A stretch of 64,000 nucleotides of DNA from Permianibacter aggregans (lineage in GTDB: Bacteria; Pseudomonadota; Gammaproteobacteria; Enterobacterales; Permianibacteraceae), in assembly GCF_009756665.1 (NCBI RefSeq), contig NZ_CP037953.1, positions 3,658,001 through 3,722,000 on the forward strand, in the 5' to 3' direction. The notes under the pieces were generated by a model that worked only from the letters and a program-made list of their open reading frames with translations, was not told the origin of the DNA and ran no database searches. Made by a program: the position numbers and the translations under genes. Shown piece by piece: positions 28,625 through 38,416 of the stretch. Every line of letters begins with the position of its first letter. Within the stretch, counting starts at the first letter, position 1.

Positions 28625-30198
28625 TGAGCGATTATCGTTTCATCAAACGGCAGATGCCGCCGATTGAGCGTGCCGTCGACGTGTTTGCGGCACTGACCGA
28701 TAGCGGCCGTACGCCAGGTTCGGTGCTGCTGGAAACCGCCGATGGTTTGACGCCGGAGGCCGGCAAAAGTCTGTTGCTGTTGTCGCCGTGTTTGCGCATC
28801 GATGGTTTCCTGAACGAAATCCGGGTGCGGGCTCTGACCAGCAATGGCCGTCAGTTGCTGCAGCGATTGAGCACGTTGAGCGAAACAGCGATCAGCGGTA
28901 GCGGCGATGAATTGTCACTGCCACTTTCGGTAGCGAACTCAGCAGAAAACGAGCAGCAACGTTTGTTGCAGGAGCCAACACTGAATCTGTTGCGCAGCTT
29001 GTTGAGCCAGCTTCACGCTTCACACGCTGACGAAGCAAAACTGTTCATGCTGAGCGGCATTTTCAGTTTTGAAACGATTCGTTTGTTCGAGCAACTGCCG
29101 GCGCTGCCTGGTGAACAGGATAAGCCATTGTTCACCTTGTTCCTGCCGGAGTTGGTGTTGCAACTGCCGCGAGCGGGTCAGTCGGTCAGTGCTTATGCGC
29201 TGGTTACCGAAGGCGAGCAGAGCGCGCGCATCGAAAATGACATGAGCCGGCAATTGGTGGCGTTATCGGAAACGCTGCGCCACGTCAGCAAGCAGGAAAC
29301 ACCAGCAGGCGCAGCGGCCGTCAATGTCGAAATCGATATCGCGGACGAAGCATTCGAGCGACAAGTACAAAAGGCACAATCGCATTTGCAGGCAGGCGAT
29401 GCGTTTCAGATTGTCATTTCCCGCCGTTTCTCATTGCCGTGTGCCGATGCCCTGCAAAGCTATCGCGTGCTAAGGCAGGAAAATCCCAGTCCCTATCTTT
29501 TTTACGTCAACACCGGCGACTACACACTGTTCGGTGCGTCTCCGGAGTCGGCGGTAAAAGTCGATGGCGTAAGCCGCGAAATCGAAGTTTGCCCGATAGC
29601 CGGCACCCGCGCCCGCGGCCGTAATGTCAGTGGCGAAATTGATGCCGATTACGATGCCCGTATTGAGGCAGATTTACGCGCCGATGAAAAAGAAATTGCC
29701 GAGCACATGATGCTCGTCGATTTGGCTCGCAACGATGTCGCACGTATCGCGGCGCCTGGTACCCGCCGGGTCAAACAATTACTGACCGTTGAGCGCTATT
29801 CGCGGGTGATGCACCTGGTGTCACGCGTCGCCGGCACGCTGAAGCCCGGACTTGATGCATTGCATGCCTATGCCGCTTCGATGCCTATGGGCACGCTTTC
29901 AGGTGCGCCGAAATTGCGTGCGATTGAAATCATTCGTCAACTGGAAGGCAAACCGCGTGGTGCTTACGGTGGTGCAGTCGGTTATCTGAATGGCCAAGGC
30001 GATATGGATACCGCCATCATCATCCGTGCGGCAGTCGTGCGTGACGGCAAGGCGACGGTGCAGGCTGGCGCAGGCGTTGTGTTGGCTAGCGATCCCGCCG
30101 CAGAAGCGGATGAAACCCGGCGCAAAGCCGAAAGTGTGTTGCGTGCCATTTATGGCGCCAGTCTTGCTGCTAATGGCAGGAGCGGAAATCATGCGTGA
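28624..30198 (+). CDS. trpE: Anthranilate synthase component I
   Basis: 524 residues. With TrpG it makes anthranilate from chorismate and glutamine. The C-terminal chorismate-binding domain shows DAFQIVISRRF, PSPYLFYVNTGDYTLFGASPES, the CPIAGTR(A)RG block, DEKEIAEHMMLVDLARND and the final AGAGVVLASDP. The N-terminal LLETADGL sits where the Trp-feedback LLES motif is found. It overlaps aroF and trpG (eight bases), consistent with translational coupling. Confidence 0.96.
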   Translation: MSDYRFIKRQMPPIERAVDVFAALTDSGRTPGSVLLETADGLTPEAGKSLLLLSPCLRIDGFLNEIRVRALTSNGRQLLQRLSTLSETAISGSGDELSLPLSVANSAENEQQRLLQEPTLNLLRSLLSQLHASHADEAKLFMLSGIFSFETIRLFEQLPALPGEQDKPLFTLFLPELVLQLPRAGQSVSAYALVTEGEQSARIENDMSRQLVALSETLRHVSKQETPAGAAAVNVEIDIADEAFERQVQKAQSHLQAGDAFQIVISRRFSLPCADALQSYRVLRQENPSPYLFYVNTGDYTLFGASPESAVKVDGVSREIEVCPIAGTRARGRNVSGEIDADYDARIEADLRADEKEIAEHMMLVDLARNDVARIAAPGTRRVKQLLTVERYSRVMHLVSRVAGTLKPGLDALHAYAASMPMGTLSGAPKLRAIEIIRQLEGKPRGAYGGAVGYLNGQGDMDTAIIIRAAVVRDGKATVQAGAGVVLASDPAAEADETRRKAESVLRAIYGASLAANGRSGNHA

Positions 30199-30778
30199 TA
30201 TCTTGCTGATCGATAATTTCGATTCGTTTACCTACAACCTCGTCGAAGATTTGAGCTGCCTGGGCGCCAAGGTTGAAGTGCAGCGCAATGATCGGCCTCT
30301 CGAATTCTTGTTGCAGCGTTTGCAGCAGATGCATGATCCGTTGATTGTGTTGTCGCCAGGACCAGGCACACCGGAAAACGCCGGTGTCTGCATCGAGTTG
30401 ATTCATGCGGTAAAGGGGCGTTATCCACTGCTCGGTATCTGTTTAGGGCATCAAGCACTGACGGTCGCGTTTGGCGGCGTTGTTGATCGCGCACCGAAGC
30501 CACTACATGGCGAACGCTCGCTCGTGCAGTTAAAGCCGGATGCCTTGTTTGAAGGTTTGCCATCGCAGGTGCGGGTTGGCCGTTATCACTCGTTGTTGGC
30601 GACCAAGTTACCGAATGAGTTGAACACCATCGCCGATGTCGATGAGCTGGTTATGGCGATCCGTCATCAGCAACACGCGCTGGTCGGTTTACAGTTTCAT
30701 CCGGAATCCATCTTGAGCACGCATGGCCGGGTCATGCTGGGTAATGCGTTGCAAACGCTGAAGGAGAAAGCCGCATGA
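30191..30778 (+). CDS. trpG: Anthranilate synthase component II (glutamine amidotransferase)
   Basis: 195 residues, class I amidotransferase: DNFDSFTYNLVEDL, SPGPGTPENAG, nucleophile Cys in GICLGHQA (about 80), and His-Glu in QFHPESILST (about 172). It is free-standing, not fused to trpD as in E. coli. It could also serve folate biosynthesis (PabA), as in other bacteria with one trpG. Start ATG 30191 lies within the trpE end. Confidence 0.95.
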   Translation: MRDILLIDNFDSFTYNLVEDLSCLGAKVEVQRNDRPLEFLLQRLQQMHDPLIVLSPGPGTPENAGVCIELIHAVKGRYPLLGICLGHQALTVAFGGVVDRAPKPLHGERSLVQLKPDALFEGLPSQVRVGRYHSLLATKLPNELNTIADVDELVMAIRHQQHALVGLQFHPESILSTHGRVMLGNALQTLKEKAA

Positions 30779-31785
30779 ACGCTGCACTGGATCAGCTCTG
30801 TCGCGGCGAATCGCTGAGCGGGCAACAGACCCAGGAATTCTTCGCCAACGTGGTTAGCGGCGATTGCGAGCCATTGGAGTTGGCCGCGATGCTGGTTGCC
30901 CTGCGCTGCAAAGGCGAAACAGCCGAAGAAGTGTATGGCGCAGCCCGTGCCTTGTTGGCCGCCGCTGAACCGTTTGCCACGCCGGATTACGACTTTATCG
31001 ATTGCTGTGGCACCGGCGGTGATGGCTTGGCAACGCTGAATGTTTCTACCGCAACGGCATTTGTTTTGGCGGCGCTGGGTGTGCCGGTGGCCAAGCATGG
31101 CAATCGCGCGGTCAGTTCAAAAAGCGGTTCCACTGATGTGCTGAAAATTCTCGGCATTCCGTTTGATGCTCGGCCTGCGCGTTCGCGGCAATTGCTCGAT
31201 AATTTGCAACTGGCATTTTTGCATGCACCGCAGTATCACGCTGGCGTCAAGCATGCGATGCCGGTGCGTCAAACATTGAAAGTTCGTACGCTGTTCAATC
31301 TGCTTGGCCCGATCATCAATCCAGCGCGGCCGAATTTGCGTTTGATTGGTTTGTATGATGCGCGTTACCTGAAACTGGTTGCCGAAACCCTGCAAAAGTT
31401 GGGCGTTGGTCGTGCGCTGGTGGTCAATGGCGAAGTCGATGAAATCGCTGTGCATGGCGAAACGCAAGTTGTCGAATTGCGTGACGGAGAATTGAAGTCC
31501 TGTACGATTACCCCTGAGCAGCTTGGTTTACCGCGCTACCCGGTTTCCGCGATTGCCGGCGGTGAGCCGGAATACAATGCTGAAGCCTTGCTGCAGGCTT
31601 TGGCCGGCAAAGGATCGGAAGCCTATCGTGCCGCGATAGCTGCCAACGCCGGCGCTGGTTTGTATTTGGCTGGCAAAGCAGACAGCTTGAAGCGTGGTGC
31701 CGAGTTTGCCATGGCTGCGTTGCAGGACGGTGTTGCCGAAACCTATCTGCAACGTTATTTGAATGAGGTGCGCGATGCCGCTTGA
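30775..31785 (+). CDS. trpD: Anthranilate phosphoribosyltransferase
   Basis: 336 residues. Transfers phosphoribose from PRPP to anthranilate. The CGTGGDGLATLNVSTATAF loop (about 79-97) binds PRPP; KHGNRAVSSKSGSTDVLK and HHAM-like VKHAMPVRQTLKVRTLFNLLGP follow. Coupled to trpG by ATGA; the end overlaps trpCF by 11 bases. Confidence 0.96.
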   Translation: MNAALDQLCRGESLSGQQTQEFFANVVSGDCEPLELAAMLVALRCKGETAEEVYGAARALLAAAEPFATPDYDFIDCCGTGGDGLATLNVSTATAFVLAALGVPVAKHGNRAVSSKSGSTDVLKILGIPFDARPARSRQLLDNLQLAFLHAPQYHAGVKHAMPVRQTLKVRTLFNLLGPIINPARPNLRLIGLYDARYLKLVAETLQKLGVGRALVVNGEVDEIAVHGETQVVELRDGELKSCTITPEQLGLPRYPVSAIAGGEPEYNAEALLQALAGKGSEAYRAAIAANAGAGLYLAGKADSLKRGAEFAMAALQDGVAETYLQRYLNEVRDAA

Positions 31786-33163
31786 GCTGCAAGGCGTGCT
31801 GGCCGATATTTGCGCCAACAAGGCTGCGGAAGTGGACGTCCTGCTCGCGAGTAATATCGACTTCAAACGAGCAAGCGAATTTGGGCCAGTGCGCGATTTT
31901 TATGCGGCACTGTCTGCGCCTGGCAAACGCTTCATCATGGAGTGCAAGCGGGTGTCACCGTCACAAGGTACGTTGCGTGCCAGTTTTTCCTTGACTGAAA
32001 TCGCCGCCGCTTATGATGGCATTGCTGATGTCGTCTCGGTGCTGACCGATGAGAAATATTTCGGCGGCCACTTGTCGCATTTACGCGAAGTGCGTCAGCG
32101 CGTATCGGCGCCGGTATTGCGCAAGGATTTTGTGTTGAATCCAATCCAGGTACGCGAAGCCTGGGCTCATGGTGCGGATGCCGTGTTACTGATGTTGTCG
32201 GTACTTACCGACGCGGAGTACCGCCAATGTGCTGCCGAAGCGGATGCGCTCGGTTTGGGCATTCTGACCGAGGTGCATACCGAAGCTGAGTTGCAACGAG
32301 CGTTGACGTTGAACGCCCGAGTCATCGGTATCAATAATCGCGACTTGCGCAGCCTGCAAATCGATTTGGCGACTACCGAAAAATTGGCGCGGCTGATTCC
32401 GGCTGACCGGATTGTCGTCAGCGAATCCGGTATTCGCGATCACGATGATGTAAAGCGATTGGCGCCCCATGCGAAAGCGTTTTTGGTCGGTAGCTCGTTG
32501 ATGAGCAGCGACTCCGTGGCGTTGGCGGCGCGCGAATTGGTGTTCGGCAAGGTGAAAATCTGCGGCTTGACCCGGCCACAGGATGCCGAAACAGCTTTCA
32601 AGGCGGGCGCCGTTTATGGCGGTTTGATTTTCGCCGAAGGCTCGAAGCGAAAAATCGAACCGGCGCAAGCAGCAAACATCATGCATGCGGCGCCGCTGCG
32701 TTATGTGGGTGTGTTTGCCGGCCAAACGATTGACGAAATTTCCTCGCTGCAAACCCAGCTGGGATTGCATGCCATTCAATTACATGGCGATTATTCGCTG
32801 GCGCAGGTGCAGGCCGTTAAGCAGCGCTGCCCTCAGGCAGAAGTCTGGCAGGTGCAGCGCATTACCGAGCAAGACCGGGTCGAAACGATCATCGCTGATC
32901 GCTTGTTGCTCGATAGCGGTCATGGCGGTCAACTTGGAGGTAATGGCACCCGCTTCGATTGGCGTTTATTGCAGCATGCACCAGACGCAAAACGGTTGGT
33001 ACTCGCCGGTGGTTTGGCGCCAGAAAATATCAGTGAGGCAGCTGCTACCGGTGTTGGCATACTCGATGTCAATTCCGGTGTCGAGCGCGCGCCCGGTATC
33101 AAGGATTCCCAGAAACTGACGCAGCTTTTTCAAGGCTTGCGTACTAATCAAGAGAGTGTGTGA
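31775..33163 (+). CDS. trpCF: Bifunctional indole-3-glycerol-phosphate synthase / phosphoribosylanthranilate isomerase
   Basis: 462 residues, two (beta/alpha)8 barrels in one chain as in E. coli TrpC. The TrpC part (1 to about 258) has [34 protein letters not shown] and [12 protein letters not shown]. The TrpF part (about 260-462) has [12 protein letters not shown] with its catalytic Cys and ends [15 protein letters not shown]. The fusion supports a gammaproteobacterial origin. The stop overlaps the trpB start (TGATG). Confidence 0.96.
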   Translation: MPLELQGVLADICANKAAEVDVLLASNIDFKRASEFGPVRDFYAALSAPGKRFIMECKRVSPSQGTLRASFSLTEIAAAYDGIADVVSVLTDEKYFGGHLSHLREVRQRVSAPVLRKDFVLNPIQVREAWAHGADAVLLMLSVLTDAEYRQCAAEADALGLGILTEVHTEAELQRALTLNARVIGINNRDLRSLQIDLATTEKLARLIPADRIVVSESGIRDHDDVKRLAPHAKAFLVGSSLMSSDSVALAARELVFGKVKICGLTRPQDAETAFKAGAVYGGLIFAEGSKRKIEPAQAANIMHAAPLRYVGVFAGQTIDEISSLQTQLGLHAIQLHGDYSLAQVQAVKQRCPQAEVWQVQRITEQDRVETIIADRLLLDSGHGGQLGGNGTRFDWRLLQHAPDAKRLVLAGGLAPENISEAAATGVGILDVNSGVERAPGIKDSQKLTQLFQGLRTNQESV

Positions 33164-34350
33164 TGAACCCACAAGCAACCCGATTCGGAGAATTTGGCGG
33201 TCAGTATGTGCCGGAGTTGTTGATGCCGGCACTGGATCAATTGGCCGAGGCATTTCACGCGGCGCAAAATGATCAAGCATTTCTCACTGAGTTGAATGCG
33301 CTGCTGGCGGATTTCGCCGGCAGGCCAACACCGCTGTACAAATGTCGACGATTTCTCGTTGACTCACCCATCAGTGTGTATTTGAAACGCGAAGATCTGC
33401 TGCATGGTGGCGCTCATAAAACCAACCAGGTGTTGGCGCAGGCGCTGCTGACCAAGCGCATGGGCAAGCAGCGTGTTATCGCAGAGACCGGTGCCGGCCA
33501 GCATGGTGTCGCAACGGCGCTCGCTTGTGCTTTGCTCGGTCTGGAATGTGTCATTTACATGGGCGCCAAAGACGTGCAGCGCCAGCAAATGAATGTGTTC
33601 CGCATGGAGCTGTTCGGCGCCAAGGTGATTCCGGTGACTGCCGGTTCCGGCACCCTGAAAGATGCCGTCAATGAAGCTCTGCGCGATTGGGCCGCAAGTT
33701 TTCAAACCACGCACTATCTGCTCGGTACGGCGGCAGGTCCGTATCCATTCCCGCTGATGGTGCGCGAGTTTCAGCGCGTTATCGGTCGCGAAGCGCGCGA
33801 GCAGATTCTAAAGCAGCTAGGCCACTTGCCCGATGCCGTTGTCGCCTGTGTCGGCGGCGGTAGTAACGCCATCGGAATTTTTTCCGATTTTGTCGACGAC
33901 AAAGGCGTCAAACTGATTGGCGTAGAGCCGGGTGGTGAAGGCATCGCCAGCGGCAAACACGGCGCAACGCTGTGCGCCGGTACGCCGGGTATTTTGCATG
34001 GCGCGTTTACCTACGTGATGCAAAACAACGATGGCCAAATTGAAGAATCGCACTCGGTATCCGCTGGTCTCGACTATCCGGCGGTCGGTCCTGAACACGC
34101 TTACTTGAAATCCATTGGTCGCGCCGAGTATGTCGCGATTGATGATGAGCCGGCGCTGCAGGCGTTCAAGCGTTTATCGAAAGAAGAGGGCATCATTCCG
34201 GCGCTGGAGTCTTCCCATGCGCTGGCGCATGTCATTCGGATGGCGGAAACGGCAAACAAGCCGCTCAATGTCATCGTCAATCTGTCCGGACGCGGCGATA
34301 AGGACTTGAATCATGTGCGCGCCATTTTGGCTGAGCGGGGAGAGCTTTGA
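33163..34350 (+). CDS. trpB: Tryptophan synthase beta chain
   Basis: 395 residues, PLP enzyme that joins indole and serine. The PLP lysine lies in HGGAHKTNQ (about 82), with the phosphate-binding loop GGGSNA (about 229-234), and [12 protein letters not shown] at the start. Length typical. Two bases separate its stop from the trpA start. Confidence 0.97.
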   Translation: MNPQATRFGEFGGQYVPELLMPALDQLAEAFHAAQNDQAFLTELNALLADFAGRPTPLYKCRRFLVDSPISVYLKREDLLHGGAHKTNQVLAQALLTKRMGKQRVIAETGAGQHGVATALACALLGLECVIYMGAKDVQRQQMNVFRMELFGAKVIPVTAGSGTLKDAVNEALRDWAASFQTTHYLLGTAAGPYPFPLMVREFQRVIGREAREQILKQLGHLPDAVVACVGGGSNAIGIFSDFVDDKGVKLIGVEPGGEGIASGKHGATLCAGTPGILHGAFTYVMQNNDGQIEESHSVSAGLDYPAVGPEHAYLKSIGRAEYVAIDDEPALQAFKRLSKEEGIIPALESSHALAHVIRMAETANKPLNVIVNLSGRGDKDLNHVRAILAERGEL

Positions 34351-34352
34351 TC

Positions 34353-35135
34353 ATGAATCGTTACCAGCATATGTTTGCCCGTTTGCGCGACGAGAAAAAA
34401 GGCGCGTTGATTCCATTTCTGATGCTAGGCGATCCGGATCCGGAAACCTCATTCAAGACCATTTGTGCCGTGATCGATGCCGGCGCAGATGGACTGGAAC
34501 TTGGCATTCCCTACAGCGACCCGGTCGCAGACGGCCCGACGATTGTGCAGGCCGCCAACCGTGCGCTGACAGCCGGCGTGACGCCGGCAAGCGCGCTGCA
34601 AATCGTTGCCAAGGTGCGCGCGAAATATGCCGAGCTACCGATCGGCCTACTGGTTTATGCCAATCTTGTTTACGCCAGCGGTGTTGCCGAGTTTTATCGG
34701 CAGGCGAAAGTGGCTGGCGTCGACTCGATATTGGTTCCCGACGTGCCACTGCGCGAAGCCGATTTATTGCAAGATGCCGGCAAACAGCATGACATCGATA
34801 CCGTGTTTATTCTGCCCCCGAACGCGTCGGAAACGACCGCTCGTGAGGTCGCCGCGCGCTCGCAGGGATACGTTTACTTGCTGTCTCGTGCCGGGGTGAC
34901 TGGTTCGGAAACCCAGGCCGGCATGCCGCTGTCGCATCTGCTGCGGCGTTTGCAGGAACAACAGTCGGCACCACCAATCCTCGGCTTTGGTATCTCAACG
35001 CCGGAACAGGTGACGCAGGCGATCAGCGAGGGCGCGGCCGGTGTCATTGTCGGTTCGGCGCTGGTTGCCAGAACGACGCAATGCAGCACCGAGCAATTGG
35101 CCGATTACATCCGTTCCTTGAAGGCAGCGACCTGA
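34353..35135 (+). CDS. trpA: Tryptophan synthase alpha chain
   Basis: 260 residues. Cleaves indole-3-glycerol phosphate to indole for TrpB. Catalytic Glu in LELGIPYSDPVADGPTIQ-type motif (about 48) and Asp near 59, then GFGISTPEQ and GVIVGSALV. ATG 34353 with GGGGAGAG upstream is preferred over an overlapping TTG. It is the last gene of the operon; no strong terminator is seen after it. Confidence 0.97.
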   Translation: MNRYQHMFARLRDEKKGALIPFLMLGDPDPETSFKTICAVIDAGADGLELGIPYSDPVADGPTIVQAANRALTAGVTPASALQIVAKVRAKYAELPIGLLVYANLVYASGVAEFYRQAKVAGVDSILVPDVPLREADLLQDAGKQHDIDTVFILPPNASETTAREVAARSQGYVYLLSRAGVTGSETQAGMPLSHLLRRLQEQQSAPPILGFGISTPEQVTQAISEGAAGVIVGSALVARTTQCSTEQLADYIRSLKAAT

Positions 35136-35242
35136 GCCTGGTCATCTCGCCGTCACTGGCAGTGAGCCTCGCAATCGACTATTGTGCCGTTTAGCCAGAG
35201 CGCCTGCGCTCGGCAGAAAAACGCAGAACAAAGGAGATGGGG

Positions 35243-37354
35243 ATGGCTCACCAGTGGCGGTTTTTTCGGTCTGGCGGTTTTGATCAGGTTCGGCTCGATT
35301 CTATTGATGATTGGCAACAACTCGGTTCGCTGGATAAAAAGCTGTGGGCAGCACTGAGCTGTCCGGTCAAAGGCCTGGAATTCGACCAACGCACGCTCGA
35401 GTATCTCGACAGTGACAACGACGGTCGGGTGCGGGTGGAGGAAGTGCAGGCGGCGGTTGCCTGGTGCCTGTCGGTACTGAAACAACCGGATGTGTTGTTG
35501 AAGGGCAATGAATTGCCGCTGGCCGCCATCGACGCGATGAGTGAAGAAGGCGCCCGCCTGCAAGCTTCGGCGCAACAGATTCTGCAAAACCTCAAGAAGC
35601 CGGAAGCGAAAGCGCTGTCGGTCGATGACACCAAAGACCTGAGTAAAATTTTTCCGGCCGATCAGTTCAATGGCGACGGTGTCGTGCCGGAAGCGCTGGC
35701 CCACGATGGCGAACAGCGGCAACTGGTGCGCGACATATTGGTCAGCGGCTTCACCAGCACCGATCGCAGTGGTGAGCCCGGTATCACCGCCGATCAAATA
35801 GACGGTTTTCTGGGTGAAGCGAAAACCTGGTTGCAATGGCGCGAGCAGGGCAAGCAAGTCGAGTTGCCGTTCGCCGACAAAACGGCCGATGTTCATGCCT
35901 TGGTGCAAACGCTTAAAGCCAAAGTCGATGATTTCTTTGTTCGTTGCCAACTGGCCGCTTATGACCCGCAAGCGACAACGGCACTAAATGCCTCCAGCGA
36001 TGATTTTGCCAACTTGTCGCGTAAGTTGCTCAGCACCAGCGAAGTCAATATTGATCATCTGCCGATTGCTCATGTCAACGCCGAGGGCCGTTTACCATTG
36101 CGGGGTGGTGTGCATCCGCATTGGCGCGAAGCCTTGCATAAATTGGCCGAATACCTGAATGAAAAAAACGGACAGGAAGAACTGAGTCTTGAACAATGGC
36201 AGGCATTGAATGCGCTGCTACAGCCCTACGATCAGTGGCTGAACGACAAACCGAAAACCGCGGTTTCGGCACTGGGCGATGAACGCCTGCAACAGATTCT
36301 GCAAGGCGCCACCATTGAAGTGCTGCGCGATTTGAGCATCAAGGATGCGGCAAAAAAATCCGAGGCGGAAAGTGTGCTCGATGTCGACAAGCTGATTCGT
36401 TATCAGGCGAACTTGCGCGATTTGCTGCGCAATTTTGTCAATCTGGAGCAGTTCTATCACCCAAAAAAAACGGCCGTGTTCCAGAATGGTCGTTTGTATA
36501 TCGATTCGCGCAGTTGTGATTTGTGCGTCGAAGTGCTGGACGCTGGCAAACACGCGAAAATGGCCAACCACAGTGGCACCTATTTGTTATATCTCGATTG
36601 CCACCGCCCTGGCAGCAAGGAAAATCGAACCATCGTCGCTGCCGTTACCGCTGGTGATTCCGGCAACCTGATGATCGGCCGCAACGGTATTTTTTATGAT
36701 CAGCAGGGTCGTGACTGGGACGCCACCGTGACGAAAATCGTCGAGCACCCGATCAGTGTACGCGAGGCGTTTTTCATGCCCTACCGACGGATATCACGAA
36801 TGATTTCCGAACAAGTGCAGAAATTTGCCGCCGCCAAAGACAAGGAAATTGAAACCAAGTCAGCCGCTGGCGTTGGTGATGCGGCGAAAACCGCCGAGGC
36901 GGGCAGCAAAGCGCCTTCCACGTTTGATGTCGCCAAATTCGCTGGTATTTTCGCCGCGATCGGTTTGGCCATTGGCGCCATCGGTACAGCGCTGGCGGCG
37001 GTAATCACCGGCTTTCTCGGCCTGCTCTGGTGGCAAATGCCATTGGCCATTCTTGGCATCATCCTGCTGATTTCCGGGCCCTCAATGTTGCTCGCCTGGT
37101 TCAAGCTGCGTCGACGAAATCTGGCGCCGCTGCTCGACGCCAACGGCTGGGCGGTCAATGCCGACGCCAAAATCAGTATTGCTTTCGGTCGTGAATTGAC
37201 GGCGCTGGCGGAGCTGCCGGAAGGTTCGCGTCGCTCGCTGAAAGACCCGTATGAACCGAAAAGCGTGATGCCCGGTATTGTCTTGCTCGCGGTGCTGATC
37301 ATCGCCGTCTGGTGGTTGTGGCGTGAAGGATTGCTGAGCCAGTGGTTCGGTTGA
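35243..37354 (+). CDS. Large membrane protein with an EF-hand-like loop, unknown function
   Basis: 703 residues. Residues about 56-67 (DSDNDGRVRVEE) fit a canonical EF-hand calcium loop; DQFNGDGVVPE further on is a weaker second one. A long helical soluble region follows (to about 540), including a strand-rich block with Cys residues (RLYIDSRSCDLCVEVLDAGKHAKMANHSGTYLLY, here split across strands). An Ala/Lys/Glu linker then leads to two or three membrane helices (about 567-615 and 677-691). ATG 35243 sits six bases after AAGGAG, better than ATG 35237. I do not recognise the family. It overlaps nothing but is two bases from the GNAT gene. Confidence 0.75.
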   Translation: MAHQWRFFRSGGFDQVRLDSIDDWQQLGSLDKKLWAALSCPVKGLEFDQRTLEYLDSDNDGRVRVEEVQAAVAWCLSVLKQPDVLLKGNELPLAAIDAMSEEGARLQASAQQILQNLKKPEAKALSVDDTKDLSKIFPADQFNGDGVVPEALAHDGEQRQLVRDILVSGFTSTDRSGEPGITADQIDGFLGEAKTWLQWREQGKQVELPFADKTADVHALVQTLKAKVDDFFVRCQLAAYDPQATTALNASSDDFANLSRKLLSTSEVNIDHLPIAHVNAEGRLPLRGGVHPHWREALHKLAEYLNEKNGQEELSLEQWQALNALLQPYDQWLNDKPKTAVSALGDERLQQILQGATIEVLRDLSIKDAAKKSEAESVLDVDKLIRYQANLRDLLRNFVNLEQFYHPKKTAVFQNGRLYIDSRSCDLCVEVLDAGKHAKMANHSGTYLLYLDCHRPGSKENRTIVAAVTAGDSGNLMIGRNGIFYDQQGRDWDATVTKIVEHPISVREAFFMPYRRISRMISEQVQKFAAAKDKEIETKSAAGVGDAAKTAEAGSKAPSTFDVAKFAGIFAAIGLAIGAIGTALAAVITGFLGLLWWQMPLAILGIILLISGPSMLLAWFKLRRRNLAPLLDANGWAVNADAKISIAFGRELTALAELPEGSRRSLKDPYEPKSVMPGIVLLAVLIIAVWWLWREGLLSQWFG

Positions 37355-37355
37355 G

Positions 37356-37853
37356 ATGAGTGAGCAAAGCGGCTGGCATTTGCGCGCGATGTTGGCCAGT
37401 GATGCTGACTCCGTGCTGCGCATTTTCGCCGAAGGCATTGCCACCGGCATTGCCACGTTTGAAACGACATGTCCGGATTGGCAGGGATTTGATCAGCGTT
37501 TCCTGTCATCACCGCGTTTGGTAGCCGAGGATCATCGTGGTGTCATTGGCTGGGCCGTATTATCGCCGTTTTCCAGCCGGGCTTGTTACCAGGGCGTTGC
37601 CGAAATCAGTGTCTATGTCGCTCAGGCTCACGCCGGTAAAGGCATTGGCAAAGCCCTGCTGCAGCGACTGGTGGAATTGGCTGAGCAACAGGGTTTCTGG
37701 ACCTTGCAGGCAACGATATTGCGCATCAATGACGCCAGCATTCGCCTGCACGAGCAATGTGGATTCCGCAGGGTGGGTTTCAGGGAACGTATCGCCGAGC
37801 GCAATGGCCAGTGGCTGGATACGGTTTTACTGGAGCGGCGGCGTCCGGATTGA
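37356..37853 (+). CDS. GNAT N-acetyltransferase (phosphinothricin acetyltransferase-like)
   Basis: 165 residues. Begins LRAMLASDADSVLRIFAEGIATGIATFET, the start pattern of the Pat/YncA group. The acetyl-CoA loop AHAGKGIGKALLQ (about 93-105) and INDASIRLHEQCGFRRVGF follow. Substrates of this group include methionine derivatives and phosphinothricin; the natural one here is unknown. It begins two bases after the previous gene. Confidence 0.88.
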   Translation: MSEQSGWHLRAMLASDADSVLRIFAEGIATGIATFETTCPDWQGFDQRFLSSPRLVAEDHRGVIGWAVLSPFSSRACYQGVAEISVYVAQAHAGKGIGKALLQRLVELAEQQGFWTLQATILRINDASIRLHEQCGFRRVGFRERIAERNGQWLDTVLLERRRPD

Positions 37854-37944
37854 GCCAGGTCAATTTCCTGACTCGGTATAGCACTCATTGTATCCAGATA
37901 AAGCAACTATGCTTAAAAGATAGAATCAGCAAACGGAGGTGAAC

Positions 37945-38397
37945 ATGTTCAAGCAAATACTGGTACCGGTAGACGGTTCCGAGTTGTCGATTGCGGCCGT
38001 CAAGCGCGCCGTGAAGTTTGCCAAGGAAGCGAAAGCGCAAATCACCTTTTATCACGCTCAGCCGGCGTTTGTGCCGCCATTGCTCGCTGGCGAAGGCGTC
38101 ATCATGGATGCCGGCGCCCAGCAGATGTTTGCTGAGTCACGGGAAAAAGAAGCCAAGCACTTGCTGAAAACCGCCACTGATCATGCCGATGCCGAAGGCG
38201 TCAAGCATAACGATGTCACGGATATTCACGATGCTCCCTGGCAGGGCATTATTGAAGCCGCGAAGAAAAATAGCTGCGATTTGATTTTCATGTCATCGCA
38301 TGGCCGTCGCGGTGTCGCTTCACTGCTGCTCGGTAGTGAGACACAGAAAGTGCTGACCCACTGCAAAATACCTGTGCTGGTTTTTCGCGAGTCTTAA
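37945..38397 (+). CDS. Universal stress protein (UspA family)
   Basis: 150 residues. ILVPVDGSELSIAAVKRAVKFA at the start and SSHGRRGVASLLLGSETQKVLTHCKIPVLV at the end contain the ATP-binding G-2x-G-9x-G-S/T signature. SD GGAGG five bases before ATG 37945 rules out the GTG six bases earlier. Monocistronic and convergent with hisD. Confidence 0.92.
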   Translation: MFKQILVPVDGSELSIAAVKRAVKFAKEAKAQITFYHAQPAFVPPLLAGEGVIMDAGAQQMFAESREKEAKHLLKTATDHADAEGVKHNDVTDIHDAPWQGIIEAAKKNSCDLIFMSSHGRRGVASLLLGSETQKVLTHCKIPVLVFRES

Positions 38398-38416
38398 CGG
38401 TCACGCACTCTTTGTG

